Of a stretch of DNA of 64,000 bases, positions 17,969-26,476 are shown in pieces. Source of the stretch: Butyricicoccus_B sp017886875. Its GTDB lineage: Bacteria; Bacillota; Clostridia; Oscillospirales; Butyricicoccaceae. The notes beneath the pieces are model-generated. The model searched no databases. It saw nothing but the letters and a program-made list of their open reading frames with translations, and was not told where the DNA came from. Both the position numbers and the translations under genes were made by a program. The stretch is from contig OZ007036.1 in NCBI GenBank assembly GCA_963931655.1, positions 868,001 to 932,000 on the forward strand. The letters are read 5' to 3'. Each line of letters starts with the position of its first letter. Position 1 is the first letter of the stretch.

Positions 17969-17997
17969 TTGTAAGGTTGTTTGCACTATGATACTAT
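17969..17997 (+). promoter_or_regulatory. putative promoter of proBA
   Basis: TTGTAA, a 17-bp spacer and TACTAT, ending 35 bp before proB. Another TATAAT lies at 17937-17942 with a poor -35, so a second start is possible. Confidence 0.45.
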
Positions 17998-18032
17998 AAA
18001 AACATAATTATTTATTTTGGAGTTATGTTATT

Positions 18033-18845
18033 ATGTCTGAACAAATGCATAGAATTGTTGTAAAGGTTGGCACATCTAGCCTTACATACGAAAACGGTAA
18101 ATTAAACATTGCTTGCATTGAGCGACTTGTTAGAGTTATTGCAGATTTACAAAACAGAGGTTATCAGATGGTTTTAGTTTCCTCTGGTGCTGTTGGTGTA
18201 GGCTGTGCAAAGCTTGGTTGGCGTGAAAGACCTAAAGATATAAGAAAAAAACAGGCGGCTGCGGCTGTTGGTCAATGTGAGCTTATGCATATATATGATA
18301 AATTCTTTCTTGAATATGGTATAAATGTTGCACAGGTACTTCTAACAAGAGAAAATGTATCTGATGATGAGCAGCGTCAAAACATTCACAATACATTTGA
18401 CACCCTGCTTGATAATAATGTTGTACCTATTGTAAATGAAAATGACACTGTAGCTACTGCCGAGCTTGAACATATTGAAACCTTTGGTGATAATGATACG
18501 CTTTCTGCTGTTGTTTCCCGTATATGCGATGCAGATTTGCTTGTTATTTTCACAGATATCGACGGTTTATATGACTCAAACCCTAGAGAAAACCCAAATG
18601 CCAAGCTTATAAACCGAGTTGACCATATAGACTCTGCACTTCGTGCTGTCGCTGGCGGTCCTGGAACAGCAGGCGGTACTGGTGGTATGGCGACAAAGCT
18701 TGGTGCAGCTGAACTTTGTATGGACGCTGGTATATCTATGCTTATAACCAAAGGTGATAAAGCAGATATTTTATATGATATAGTAGATGGAAAACCAGTT
18801 GGCACATTATTCAAACGCAAAAAAGGAGGCTCTTTAAATGCGTAA
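18033..18845 (+). CDS. proB: glutamate 5-kinase (without PUA domain)
   Basis: Phosphorylates glutamate in the first step of proline synthesis. The amino-acid kinase fold is clear: RIVVKVGTSSLT, LVSSGAVGVG, ENDTVATAE, FGDNDTLSA, TDIDGLYD and GTGGMATKL. At 270 residues it lacks the C-terminal PUA domain of E. coli ProB, a short form known from other Firmicutes. The start at 18033 has GGAG 10 bp upstream. It overlaps proA by 8 bp, giving translational coupling. Confidence 0.97.
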   Translation: MSEQMHRIVVKVGTSSLTYENGKLNIACIERLVRVIADLQNRGYQMVLVSSGAVGVGCAKLGWRERPKDIRKKQAAAAVGQCELMHIYDKFFLEYGINVAQVLLTRENVSDDEQRQNIHNTFDTLLDNNVVPIVNENDTVATAELEHIETFGDNDTLSAVVSRICDADLLVIFTDIDGLYDSNPRENPNAKLINRVDHIDSALRAVAGGPGTAGGTGGMATKLGAAELCMDAGISMLITKGDKADILYDIVDGKPVGTLFKRKKGGSLNA

Positions 18846-20088
18846 TTTAATAGAAATTGCAGAAGATGCTAAAAATGCTAAAAGAGAAGTTGCAAAACTT
18901 GATACAAGCATGAAAAATAATGCAATAAATAAAATTGCAGATGCACTTTTAGCAAAAACTGATAAAATTTTAGCAGCAAATCAAAAAGACCTTGATTTAG
19001 CTAGAGAAAATGGTATGAATGAAGGTTTAATTGACCGCTTAACACTAACCAAAAGCAGAATTGAAGGTATTGCGGAAGGTTGTAGACAGGTTGCAGCACT
19101 TGCCGACCCTGTAGGCGAGCTTTTATGGCAAAAAATTCGTCCAAATGGTCTTAAAATTGGTTTAAAACGTGTTGCAATGGGTGTCATTGGCATGATTTAC
19201 GAGGCACGCCCTAATGTTACGGTTGATGCTGCGGTTTTATGTTTTAAAGCTGGCTCTGCTTGTATTTTAAGAAGTGGCAAAGAGGCTTTTCATTCTTCAA
19301 TGTGCCTTACAAATGTTATGCGTGAAGCATTAAAAGAGTGCAATATCACCCCTAACGCTATAAATATTTTAGAGGATACAAGCAGACAAACCGCTACTGA
19401 AATGATGCGCTTAAATGGTTATATTGATGTATTAATTCCTCGTGGTGGTGCAGGTCTTATTAAATCGGTTGTCCAAAATGCAACCGTCCCTGTAATTGAA
19501 ACAGGTACTGGCAACTGTCATGTATATATTGACTCTAATGCTAATATGAATATGGCAGTTAATATTTTGGTAAACTCTAAGTGTCAGCGAATTTCTGTTT
19601 GTAATGCAGCTGAAAGCCTGCTTGTACATGAAGATATTGCGAGTGAGTTTTTACCACTTGCAGCAAAAGAGCTTGCAAAAAGCAATGTAATAATTCATGG
19701 TTGCAACAAAACAAAAGAAATTTTAGGTGATAATATTATCCCTGCTACTGAAGATGATTATGCTACTGAGTATTTAAACTATGAAATTTCAGTTAAAATT
19801 GTTTCTTCTCTTGATGAAGCAATAGACCATATCAATAAATATAATACCGGTCACTCTGAATGTATCGTCACAGATAGTTACGCAGCTTCACAGCGTTTTC
19901 TTGATGAAGTTGATGCTGCTGCTGTATATGTTAATGCTTCTACCCGCTTTACAGATGGGTTTGAATTTGGATTTGGTGCTGAAATCGGCATTTCAACACA
20001 AAAACTTCATGCTCGTGGCCCTATGGGACTTGAAGCACTTACAAGCCAAAAATATGTAATTTTAGGAAATGGACAGGTGAGAGTATAA
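18838..20088 (+). CDS. proA: glutamate-5-semialdehyde dehydrogenase (gamma-glutamyl phosphate reductase)
   Basis: NADPH-dependent reduction of gamma-glutamyl phosphate, the second step of proline synthesis. Family motifs are YEARPNVTVDA, the SGKEAFHSS region, the VIPRGGAGL-like loop, ETGTGNCHVYID and the catalytic-Cys segment KCQRISVCNAAE. 416 residues is standard. The ribosome binding site AAAGGAGG lies within the last codons of proB. Its stop overlaps the start of the next gene by one base. Confidence 0.97.
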   Translation: MRNLIEIAEDAKNAKREVAKLDTSMKNNAINKIADALLAKTDKILAANQKDLDLARENGMNEGLIDRLTLTKSRIEGIAEGCRQVAALADPVGELLWQKIRPNGLKIGLKRVAMGVIGMIYEARPNVTVDAAVLCFKAGSACILRSGKEAFHSSMCLTNVMREALKECNITPNAINILEDTSRQTATEMMRLNGYIDVLIPRGGAGLIKSVVQNATVPVIETGTGNCHVYIDSNANMNMAVNILVNSKCQRISVCNAAESLLVHEDIASEFLPLAAKELAKSNVIIHGCNKTKEILGDNIIPATEDDYATEYLNYEISVKIVSSLDEAIDHINKYNTGHSECIVTDSYAASQRFLDEVDAAAVYVNASTRFTDGFEFGFGAEIGISTQKLHARGPMGLEALTSQKYVILGNGQVRV

Positions 20089-20678
20089 TGGAACGTGAAT
20101 TTAAATGGAAAGCAAATTCTAATGATTATAATAAAATTTTAAAAGAGTTAAATTTATCAGAAGATGAAGCTGTAGAAATGCATGCTTCTTATTATGATAC
20201 TGCTGCTCGCTGGCTAAGAAGTCATAAAATAGCACTTCGTTTACGTCGTGAAAATGATAAACAGGTTTGCTGTTTAAAGCTTCAAGACTCTGCCCGTGAT
20301 GGTCTGCATGTGCATGATGAATTTGAATGTGCTGCCGCTTCACTAACTGATGGTCTTAACGAACTTCCAAAGCATGGTGCACCTAATGACTTATGCTGTG
20401 CACTTAAATCAGAAACTTTAATTGCTGTGTGTGAAACAAAATTCCATCGTCGTAGAGCAACATGGCAAACCCCAGATTTTACTGCTGAAATTGTATTTGA
20501 TGAAGGCGTTTTGATATGTCAGGATAAACAACAAGCATTTACCGAAATTGAATGTGAACAAAAGTCTGGTAATGACAAGGCTTTTGAATCCGCTTGTATG
20601 GCTATTTCTGAAAAGTTTGTATTGAAGTCAGAAGCTAAAAGCAAATTCTCTCGTGCACTAGATTTAGAGCGTGCATAA
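20088..20678 (+). CDS. CYTH domain protein (triphosphate tunnel metalloenzyme family)
   Basis: Protein of 196 residues starting MEREFKWK, which holds the ExExK motif (Glu2, Glu4, Lys6) defining CYTH/triphosphate tunnel enzymes. Later it has LRLRREND with alternating basic residues and EIVFDEG and EIECE with paired acidic residues, as in the tunnel that binds triphosphate and metal. Likely activities are triphosphatase or adenylate-cyclase-like chemistry, but the substrate is unknown. It is translationally coupled to proA (shared base at the stop/start), a link to proline synthesis that is not explained. Confidence 0.8.
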   Translation: MEREFKWKANSNDYNKILKELNLSEDEAVEMHASYYDTAARWLRSHKIALRLRRENDKQVCCLKLQDSARDGLHVHDEFECAAASLTDGLNELPKHGAPNDLCCALKSETLIAVCETKFHRRRATWQTPDFTAEIVFDEGVLICQDKQQAFTEIECEQKSGNDKAFESACMAISEKFVLKSEAKSKFSRALDLERA

Positions 20679-20769
20679 AACTTAAATGCTATTGTAATAA
20701 TATTCATATTTTATTTTCAAATTTAATATAAATATATTATCAAAATTTTGTATATTTTATTAGTATTTT

Positions 20770-20797
20770 AAAGCCATAGTTGAAAATCTATGGCTTT
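20770..20797 (+). terminator. terminator after the proBA-CYTH operon
   Basis: Ten-bp repeat AAAGCCATAG/CTATGGCTTT, 8-nt loop, followed by TTATATTG. Confidence 0.75.
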
Positions 20798-20801
20798 TAT
20801 A

Positions 20802-20830
20802 TTGCAATTTATTGTCTGTTTTAGTATAAT
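20802..20830 (+). promoter_or_regulatory. promoter of putP
   Basis: TTGCAA, a 17-bp spacer and a perfect TATAAT, immediately after the proBA terminator. Confidence 0.65.
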
Positions 20831-20868
20831 AAAAGGGAATATATAATAATCTAGGGGAGTGTAAAACA

Positions 20869-22359
20869 ATGCACGAAAAACTATGGGTTGTCGTTGCCTT
20901 TGGTTGCTATCTTATCTTTATGATATGTATAGGAATGTACTTTTATGGCAAAAACCGAACAACCACTGAATATTTTCTTGGGGGACGAAAACTTGGCTCT
21001 TGGGTAGTGTCAATGTCTGCTCAAGCTAGTGATATGTCAGGTTGGCTACTTATGGGACTTCCTGGTGCTGCTTACCTTTCAGGTATATCAGCTAGCTGGA
21101 TTGCAATAGGTCTTGCAATAGGTACTTATTTAAACTGGTTACTTGTTGCCAAACCTTTAAGACAGTATACTAAAATTGCTGATGATGCTATCACATTACC
21201 ACAGTTTTTTAAAAACCGTTTTCGTGATAAATCAGGTATGCTTTCTGTTGTATCTGCTATATTTATTTTAGTATTTTTCTTATTCTATACAGCCTCTGGC
21301 TTTGTAAGTGCTGCTAAACTTTTCTCATCTATATTTGGAATTGATTATATAATTGCCCTGCTTATTGGTGCGGTTGTAGTCATCAGTTATACTTTCGCAG
21401 GCGGATTTTTTGCTGTATGTTGGACTGACTTTTTCCAAGGTATGCTAATGTTTTTCTGTGTAGTTGCTGTACCAGTAATTACAATACAAAATATTGGCGG
21501 CTGGGGTGATTTTGTAAACAATGTAAATGCACTAAATCCTAACTTCTTTAGTATGTTTACCGATGGTGCTAATAATCAGCCTTATACATTTATTGGTATT
21601 GTTTCTATGCTTGCATGGGGACTTGGTTATTTTGGTCAACCTCATATTTTAATACGCTTTATGGGTATAGAGTCACCTGCTGCAATAAAAAAGTCCCGTA
21701 GAATTGCCACCGTTTGGGTGCTTATCTCTTTAACCGCAGCTGTAATGATAGGTCTCTCTGGTAGAATTTATCTTGGTGATATTTTAACCGAAAATGGTCT
21801 TCAGGAAACTATCTATATAACTATGGTTTCTAAGATTTTCCCTGTATTTATCGGCGGCATTTTCTTATCAGCTATTTTAGCTGCAATTATGTCAACTGCT
21901 GACAGTCAACTTCTTGTTACTGCATCTGCAATAACAGAAGATTTTTACCATAATAAAATACGTCCAAATGCATCTACTTCTGAGCTTATGTGGGTTAGCC
22001 GTATTTGTGTTATGACCGTTTCAATTATTGCTGTTTTAATCGCCACCGACCAAAATAGCACAGTTTTAGGACTTGTTTCCTATGCTTGGGCTGGTTTTGG
22101 CTCAGCTTTTGGTCCTCTTGTTCTTTGCTCTCTTTTCTGGAAACGTGCAACTAAACAAGGAGCTATGGCTGGTATAATCGTTGGCGGTCTTACATCTATT
22201 ATTTGGGCACAGCTTTCTGGCGGAATTTTTGACCTTTACGAAATCGTTCCTGGTTTTGTGTTTAGTTTGATTGCTATTATAATTGTTAGTCTGCTAACAA
22301 CTGAACCTGAAACCGAAATTGTAAATGAATTTGAAAAATACCGTTCATGTGAGGAATAA
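20869..22359 (+). CDS. putP: sodium/proline symporter
   Basis: Sodium-coupled uptake of proline, sodium:solute symporter family. About 13 hydrophobic helices in 496 residues. TTTEYFLGGRKLGSWV near the N-terminus, the SAQASDMSGWLLMGLPGA Na+-site helix and STADSQLLVTASA in helix 8-9 agree with PutP. Standing right after proBA, it gives the cell both synthesis and import of proline. GGGAG lies upstream of the start. Confidence 0.92.
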   Translation: MHEKLWVVVAFGCYLIFMICIGMYFYGKNRTTTEYFLGGRKLGSWVVSMSAQASDMSGWLLMGLPGAAYLSGISASWIAIGLAIGTYLNWLLVAKPLRQYTKIADDAITLPQFFKNRFRDKSGMLSVVSAIFILVFFLFYTASGFVSAAKLFSSIFGIDYIIALLIGAVVVISYTFAGGFFAVCWTDFFQGMLMFFCVVAVPVITIQNIGGWGDFVNNVNALNPNFFSMFTDGANNQPYTFIGIVSMLAWGLGYFGQPHILIRFMGIESPAAIKKSRRIATVWVLISLTAAVMIGLSGRIYLGDILTENGLQETIYITMVSKIFPVFIGGIFLSAILAAIMSTADSQLLVTASAITEDFYHNKIRPNASTSELMWVSRICVMTVSIIAVLIATDQNSTVLGLVSYAWAGFGSAFGPLVLCSLFWKRATKQGAMAGIIVGGLTSIIWAQLSGGIFDLYEIVPGFVFSLIAIIIVSLLTTEPETEIVNEFEKYRSCEE

Positions 22360-22426
22360 ATAATATTCTGTGCCATTATTATTTTTAAATCCACCTTATG
22401 TTATGTCAAACAAAGGAGAATTAGCT

Positions 22427-22657
22427 ATGAAACAAAAAGCTGTTATTGACCGTTTTGAAGGTGAATTTGTTGTCCTTGAACTTGATAATGGCAACTATAT
22501 CAATATTCCACGTGTAAACTGTCCTGAAATGGCAGGTGAAGGCATGGTTGTTTGTTATGAAAATAATCGTATACTCTATATAGACGAAGAAGAAACTGCT
22601 CGTCGTGATTATGATTTTCAAGCACGTTTTGAACGTATATTAGGCTGTAACAAATAA
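22427..22657 (+). CDS. DUF3006 domain protein
   Basis: Small protein of 76 residues, MKQKAVIDRFEGEFVVLELDNG at the N-terminal side, a pattern typical of DUF3006 proteins of Firmicutes; function unknown. The start at 22427 follows AAAGGAG; an upstream reading frame from 22370 has no ribosome binding site. It lies between putP and lysA, with 67 and 45 bp of spacing, so cotranscription is possible. The fold appears to be a short beta-rich domain with no membrane segment. Confidence 0.8.
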   Translation: MKQKAVIDRFEGEFVVLELDNGNYINIPRVNCPEMAGEGMVVCYENNRILYIDEEETARRDYDFQARFERILGCNK

Positions 22658-22702
22658 ACTTGTTTAAATTTAAAATTAAAATATAAAAGGAAGATGAAAC
22701 CA

Positions 22703-23962
22703 ATGCAGAAAAAACCATTTGTAACACTTTCCCAAGTTGAGGAAATGACAAAAACATACCCTACTCCTTTCCATCTGTATGATGAAAAGGCAATTCGTGA
22801 AAATGCTCGCAAAGTAAAGGCTGCATTTGCATGGAATAAAGGCTTTAAAGAATATTTTGCTGTAAAAGCTACTCCAAACCCAAGAATACTTCAAATTCTA
22901 AAAGAAGAAGGTTTTGGTGCTGACTGCTCAAGCTATACTGAACTTTTAATGAGCGACGCTGTTGGCTTAAATGGTCATAATATTATGTTCTCATCTAATG
23001 TAACCCCAGCGGAAGATTTTGAGCTTGCAGCAAAACTTGGTGCAATTATTAACTTTGATGATATCACCCATATTGATTTTTATGAAAAAATCGCTCCATT
23101 TCAGGAAACAATGTCTTGTCGTTTTAACCCTGGTGGAGATTTCAAAATTGATAATGAAATTATGGACTGCCCACAAGAAGCTAAATATGGCATGACTCGC
23201 CCTCAACTTACTGAGGCTTTCTTAAAGCTAAAAGAAAAAGGTGTAAAGCATTTTGGCATTCATGCGTTTTTAGCATCTAACACTGTGGCTAATGAATATT
23301 ATCCTGTACTTGCTCGTATTCTTTTTGAAACCGCTGTTGAACTTCAAAAGGAAACTGGTGTTCATATTGCATTTGTAAATCTATCTGGCGGTGTTGGTGT
23401 TCCTTACCGTCCAGACCAAAAGCCAAATGATATTATGGCTATTGGTGAAGGTGTTCGCAAGGCTTATGAAGAAGTGCTTGTACCTGCTGGTATGGGTGAT
23501 GTGGCTATTTATACTGAGCTTGGAAGATTTATTCTTGCTCCTTATGGCTGTCTAATTACTAAATGCGTTCATCAAAAGCATACACATAAGGAGTATATTG
23601 GCTGCGATGCTTGTGCAGCAAACCTTATGCGTCCTGCTATGTATGGTGCTTACCATCACATCACTGTTCTTGGTAAAGAAGATGCTCCATGTGACCATAA
23701 ATATGATGTAACTGGTGGTTTATGCGAAAATAATGATAAATTTGCTATTGACCGTATGCTTCCAGAAATCAATATCGGTGATTATTTAGTAATTCATGAC
23801 ACTGGTGCTCATGGTTTTGCTATGGGTTATAACTACAATGGTAAACTTCGCTCTGCTGAAGTTCTTCTAAAAGAAGATGGTTCAACCGAGCTTATCCGTC
23901 GTGCAGAACGTCCAGAAGATTATTTTGCAACTCTTGATGTAACTGGCGTTTTTAACAAGTAA
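22703..23962 (+). CDS. lysA: diaminopimelate decarboxylase
   Basis: PLP enzyme making lysine from meso-diaminopimelate. It is a fold-III enzyme with EYFAVKATPNP (PLP Lys near residue 55), VNLSGGVGVPYRP and YTELGRF, and the C-terminal CDACAANLMRPAMYGAYHH with the active-site Cys. A start at 22703 is preferred to the ATG at 22694 because AGGAAG directly abuts the latter. About 419 residues. The YGM...HFGIHAF segment with HAFLAS differs from the common HxHIGS loop and resembles a distinct LysA-like subgroup, so related decarboxylases are a minor alternative. Confidence 0.88.
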   Translation: MQKKPFVTLSQVEEMTKTYPTPFHLYDEKAIRENARKVKAAFAWNKGFKEYFAVKATPNPRILQILKEEGFGADCSSYTELLMSDAVGLNGHNIMFSSNVTPAEDFELAAKLGAIINFDDITHIDFYEKIAPFQETMSCRFNPGGDFKIDNEIMDCPQEAKYGMTRPQLTEAFLKLKEKGVKHFGIHAFLASNTVANEYYPVLARILFETAVELQKETGVHIAFVNLSGGVGVPYRPDQKPNDIMAIGEGVRKAYEEVLVPAGMGDVAIYTELGRFILAPYGCLITKCVHQKHTHKEYIGCDACAANLMRPAMYGAYHHITVLGKEDAPCDHKYDVTGGLCENNDKFAIDRMLPEINIGDYLVIHDTGAHGFAMGYNYNGKLRSAEVLLKEDGSTELIRRAERPEDYFATLDVTGVFNK

Positions 23963-23990
23963 TTTTAAACTTTATTTTATTAAAAAAAAG

Positions 23991-24026
23991 CTGTGTATGC
24001 AAACTTACTGCTACACAGTTTTTTTT
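23991..24026 (+). terminator. terminator after lysA
   Basis: Stem CTGTGTA/TACACAG extended by GCA/TGC across one bulge, followed by a run of eight T. Confidence 0.8.
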
Positions 24027-24111
24027 ATACATTTTTTTGTATTTTTTGTAGAGAAATATAAATGTTTATAAGCTTTTTTTGCTCACATTACAATAAATTT
24101 AGCTTTTACTC

Positions 24112-24140
24112 TTTTCATTTTGCTATAAAAGTGTTATACT
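24112..24140 (+). promoter_or_regulatory. putative promoter of sepF
   Basis: TTTTCA, a 17-bp spacer and TATACT, 55 bp before sepF. Confidence 0.4.
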
Positions 24141-24195
24141 TATCGTATCATTGATTTGCCATGTGTATCTGGTGAATTAGAAAGGAGTTCGTCTA

Positions 24196-24660
24196 ATGGG
24201 TTTTGTTGACAACCTGCGTAACGCTTGGAATAGCTTCATTGGCAATAGCTATGATGATGAATATGAAGATGATATTTCATATAATCAAAATGTGTATTCT
24301 GGAGTTAATATGACTTCTTCTGCTCCTGATTACTCATATTATCAGCAGCCATATGAACAAGAACCTCAAGAGACTGTTAAACCTACTTTACATAAAGAAG
24401 AAAATATTGTTAGTGAAATCGCTATAGTTCAACCTAGTGATATAGATTCTGTTCGTGAGGCTGCAACTCATCTAATAAAAAACCGTGCTGTTGTTCTAAG
24501 TTTAAGAAACACAGAATCCACTCTTGCTCGCCGTTGGCTAGACTATCTTGGTGGTGCTACATACGCAGTTGATGGCAAGATAAACCGTATCGCACCTTAT
24601 ACTTATTTTTTAACCCCAAAAGGTGTTGAACTGGTTTCTGGTTTTGAAACTGAAGCTTAA
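24196..24660 (+). CDS. sepF: cell division protein SepF
   Basis: FtsZ-binding protein that anchors and organises the Z-ring in Gram-positive bacteria. It has the expected three parts: an N-terminal amphipathic membrane helix (MGFVDNLRNAWNSFIG), an acidic, Tyr-rich disordered linker (residues 18-70), and the globular SepF domain with RNTESTLARRWLDYLGGATYAV and INRIAPYTYFLTP. 154 residues is normal. It is a single-gene unit between two terminators, unlike the ylm cluster context of other Firmicutes. Confidence 0.95.
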   Translation: MGFVDNLRNAWNSFIGNSYDDEYEDDISYNQNVYSGVNMTSSAPDYSYYQQPYEQEPQETVKPTLHKEENIVSEIAIVQPSDIDSVREAATHLIKNRAVVLSLRNTESTLARRWLDYLGGATYAVDGKINRIAPYTYFLTPKGVELVSGFETEA

Positions 24661-24696
24661 TCTATTCGCCAGATTTATTTAATTTTAGATTTTTTA

Positions 24697-24731
24697 CCTT
24701 GTAGATTTGGAAATCTACAAGGCTTTTTTTT
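24697..24731 (+). terminator. terminator between sepF and ispF
   Basis: Twelve-bp perfect stem CCTTGTAGATTT/AAATCTACAAGG closely followed by eight T on the plus strand. Confidence 0.9.
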
Positions 24732-25197
24732 ACTCTATTATACATACTGCGTGTACCGCTATTCCCTGTTCTGCACCTGTAAAGCCCAGTTTTTCCTCTG
24801 TGGTTGCTTTAACACTTATATCATCAACTGAAATTTCAAGTGCATTTGCTATATTTTCTCGCATTTTTAAAATATATGGTGACATTTTAGGAGATTGAGC
24901 TATTATAGTTGCATCTATATTCCCTATTTTATAACCCTTTTCATAGAGCCTTGTTTTAACTATTTTCATAAGCTCAAGACTATCTGCACCTTTAAAGCTA
25001 TCGTCATTATCTGGAAATAGCTTTCCTATATCGCCCATTGCGGCAGCTCCTAAAAGTGCGTCCATTATGGCATGTGAAAGCACATCTGCATCACTATGTC
25101 CTAATAAACCAGTTTTATGTGGAATATCTACACCGCCTAATATACATTTTCTGCCTTCTACAAGTCTATGTACATCATATCCGTGACCTATTCTCAT
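24730..25197 (-). CDS. ispF: 2-C-methyl-D-erythritol 2,4-cyclodiphosphate synthase
   Basis: Fifth enzyme of the MEP isoprenoid pathway. RIGHGYDVHRLVEG carries the metal-binding Asp-x-His; HSDADVLSHAIMDALLGA, the DIGKLFPD segment and KATTEEKLGFTG near the C-terminus are all standard. 155 residues, full length. It follows ispD by 6 bp on the same strand, together giving two consecutive-class MEP enzymes. Confidence 0.97.
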   Translation of the reverse strand: MRIGHGYDVHRLVEGRKCILGGVDIPHKTGLLGHSDADVLSHAIMDALLGAAAMGDIGKLFPDNDDSFKGADSLELMKIVKTRLYEKGYKIGNIDATIIAQSPKMSPYILKMRENIANALEISVDDISVKATTEEKLGFTGAEQGIAVHAVCIIE

Positions 25198-25203
25198 AAT
25201 TTT

Positions 25204-25908
25204 TTAAACCTCCGTTAATAATGTTTGTGCAAGCTCAATATCCTCTGGTGTTGTGATTTTTATATTTTTATAATCACCCTTACTAACATATACAGATACG
25301 CCCAAACGCTCAACCGCTGCACAATCATCTGTTAATGACAAATTTTTATCTTTTGCATTTTGAAGTGCTTTTTTTATTATATCACTTTTAAAAATTTGTG
25401 GTGTTTGTACTGCTGCTATACTATCTCTTTTTATATCACCTATAATAAAACCGTTTTCAATTCGTTTTATGCTGTCTTTACATGGCACAAGTGGAGCTGC
25501 TGCACCATAATTTATAGCATCATTTATAACATTTGTTATAATATCCTGTGAAATAAGCGGTCTAGCTGCATCATGTATAGCTATAAATTCACTTTTATCT
25601 GAACATGCTTTTACACCACAAAGCACTGACTCGGTTCTGGTATCTCCTCCACGAACAATTTGGCTAACTTTGTTTATAGAAAAGCGTTTGCAAAGCTCTG
25701 CATAACCTAAAATATCACTTTCTCTACAAACAACTATTATTTCATCTATATTTTCATTATTTTGAAAGCTCAAAAGCGTTCTTGCAAGCACAGGTATACC
25801 ATCTATTAAAAGTAATAATTTATTTATATCCTCGCCCATTCTGCTAGATGAACCTGCCGCTGGTATTACAGCTGATACAAATGGTTTTTGTTCTTTTTTT
25901 CTTAACAT
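25204..25908 (-). CDS. ispD: 2-C-methyl-D-erythritol 4-phosphate cytidylyltransferase
   Basis: Joins CTP and MEP in the MEP pathway. The nucleotide-binding PAAGSSSRMG with a later Lys (INKLLL), RGGDTRTESV, IHDAARPLIS and TDDCAAVERLG are typical of IspD. 234 residues. GGAGG lies 11 bp before the start at 25908. The upstream M50/M23 genes are only 25 bp away, so the four genes probably form one operon. Confidence 0.96.
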   Translation of the reverse strand: MLRKKEQKPFVSAVIPAAGSSSRMGEDINKLLLLIDGIPVLARTLLSFQNNENIDEIIVVCRESDILGYAELCKRFSINKVSQIVRGGDTRTESVLCGVKACSDKSEFIAIHDAARPLISQDIITNVINDAINYGAAAPLVPCKDSIKRIENGFIIGDIKRDSIAAVQTPQIFKSDIIKKALQNAKDKNLSLTDDCAAVERLGVSVYVSKGDYKNIKITTPEDIELAQTLLTEV

Positions 25909-25933
25909 ATATTTTATAACCTCCTTTTTTATA

Positions 25934-26476
25934 TTATCTGATTTTTTTTAATTTTGCAATATCATCAGCATTAAACCATAATACACATGCAAAAAGCATT
26001 AAACTTATCCCTTTGCCATAAATAATAAGAACAACAGCAAATATACTTATAATTATTTTTATTATAACACTTATAAAACTATAACTTTTAAAAACAATCA
26101 TTGCTACCGTTCCGCCATCAAGTGGCGTAACAGGTATTAAATTTACTATACTTAAAATTAAATTTGCACCTGAAAATGTAAAAAAACCAAGTTTTGCAGA
26201 TATATAAGCGGTTATAAAACCCATAAATGAACCAGACAAAGCTATTATTATATCCTTTATTTTGCTTTCATAATTGTGATATTTTATAACTCCGCCAAAC
26301 ACTGTAAATTTTATTCTAAGTATTTTACATCTACATAATATAATAGCTATTAAATGACCAATTTCATGAATAAATGCTGCAAATAAAAACATAATTGTAA
26401 GCATAGTTGTATCTAATAATAAAGCAGCTATAACAATTATTAAAACCGAGTCAGAAACCTGTATACGCCCACTCAA
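25934..26476 (-). CDS. site-2 protease family M50, SpoIVFB-like
   Basis: Intramembrane zinc metalloprotease with four to five hydrophobic helices in 180 residues. The zinc motif HEIGH (in FIHEIGHLIAI) and the third-ligand motif TPLDGG are intact. It resembles the SpoIVFB branch, which in Bacillus cleaves pro-sigma-K, but it is shorter and lacks a C-terminal CBS domain. The start overlaps the stop of the M23 gene by 4 bp, the same arrangement as spoIVFA-spoIVFB. A sporulation role is inferred, not proven. Confidence 0.8.
   Translation of the reverse strand: MSGRIQVSDSVLIIVIAALLLDTTMLTIMFLFAAFIHEIGHLIAIILCRCKILRIKFTVFGGVIKYHNYESKIKDIIIALSGSFMGFITAYISAKLGFFTFSGANLILSIVNLIPVTPLDGGTVAMIVFKSYSFISVIIKIIISIFAVVLIIYGKGISLMLFACVLWFNADDIAKLKKIR

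Noticed and set aside
18386..18820. Minus-strand frame of 144 codons inside proB
   Set aside because: Shadow of a well-conserved kinase gene; Ser/Ile/Pro-rich composition typical of antisense frames.
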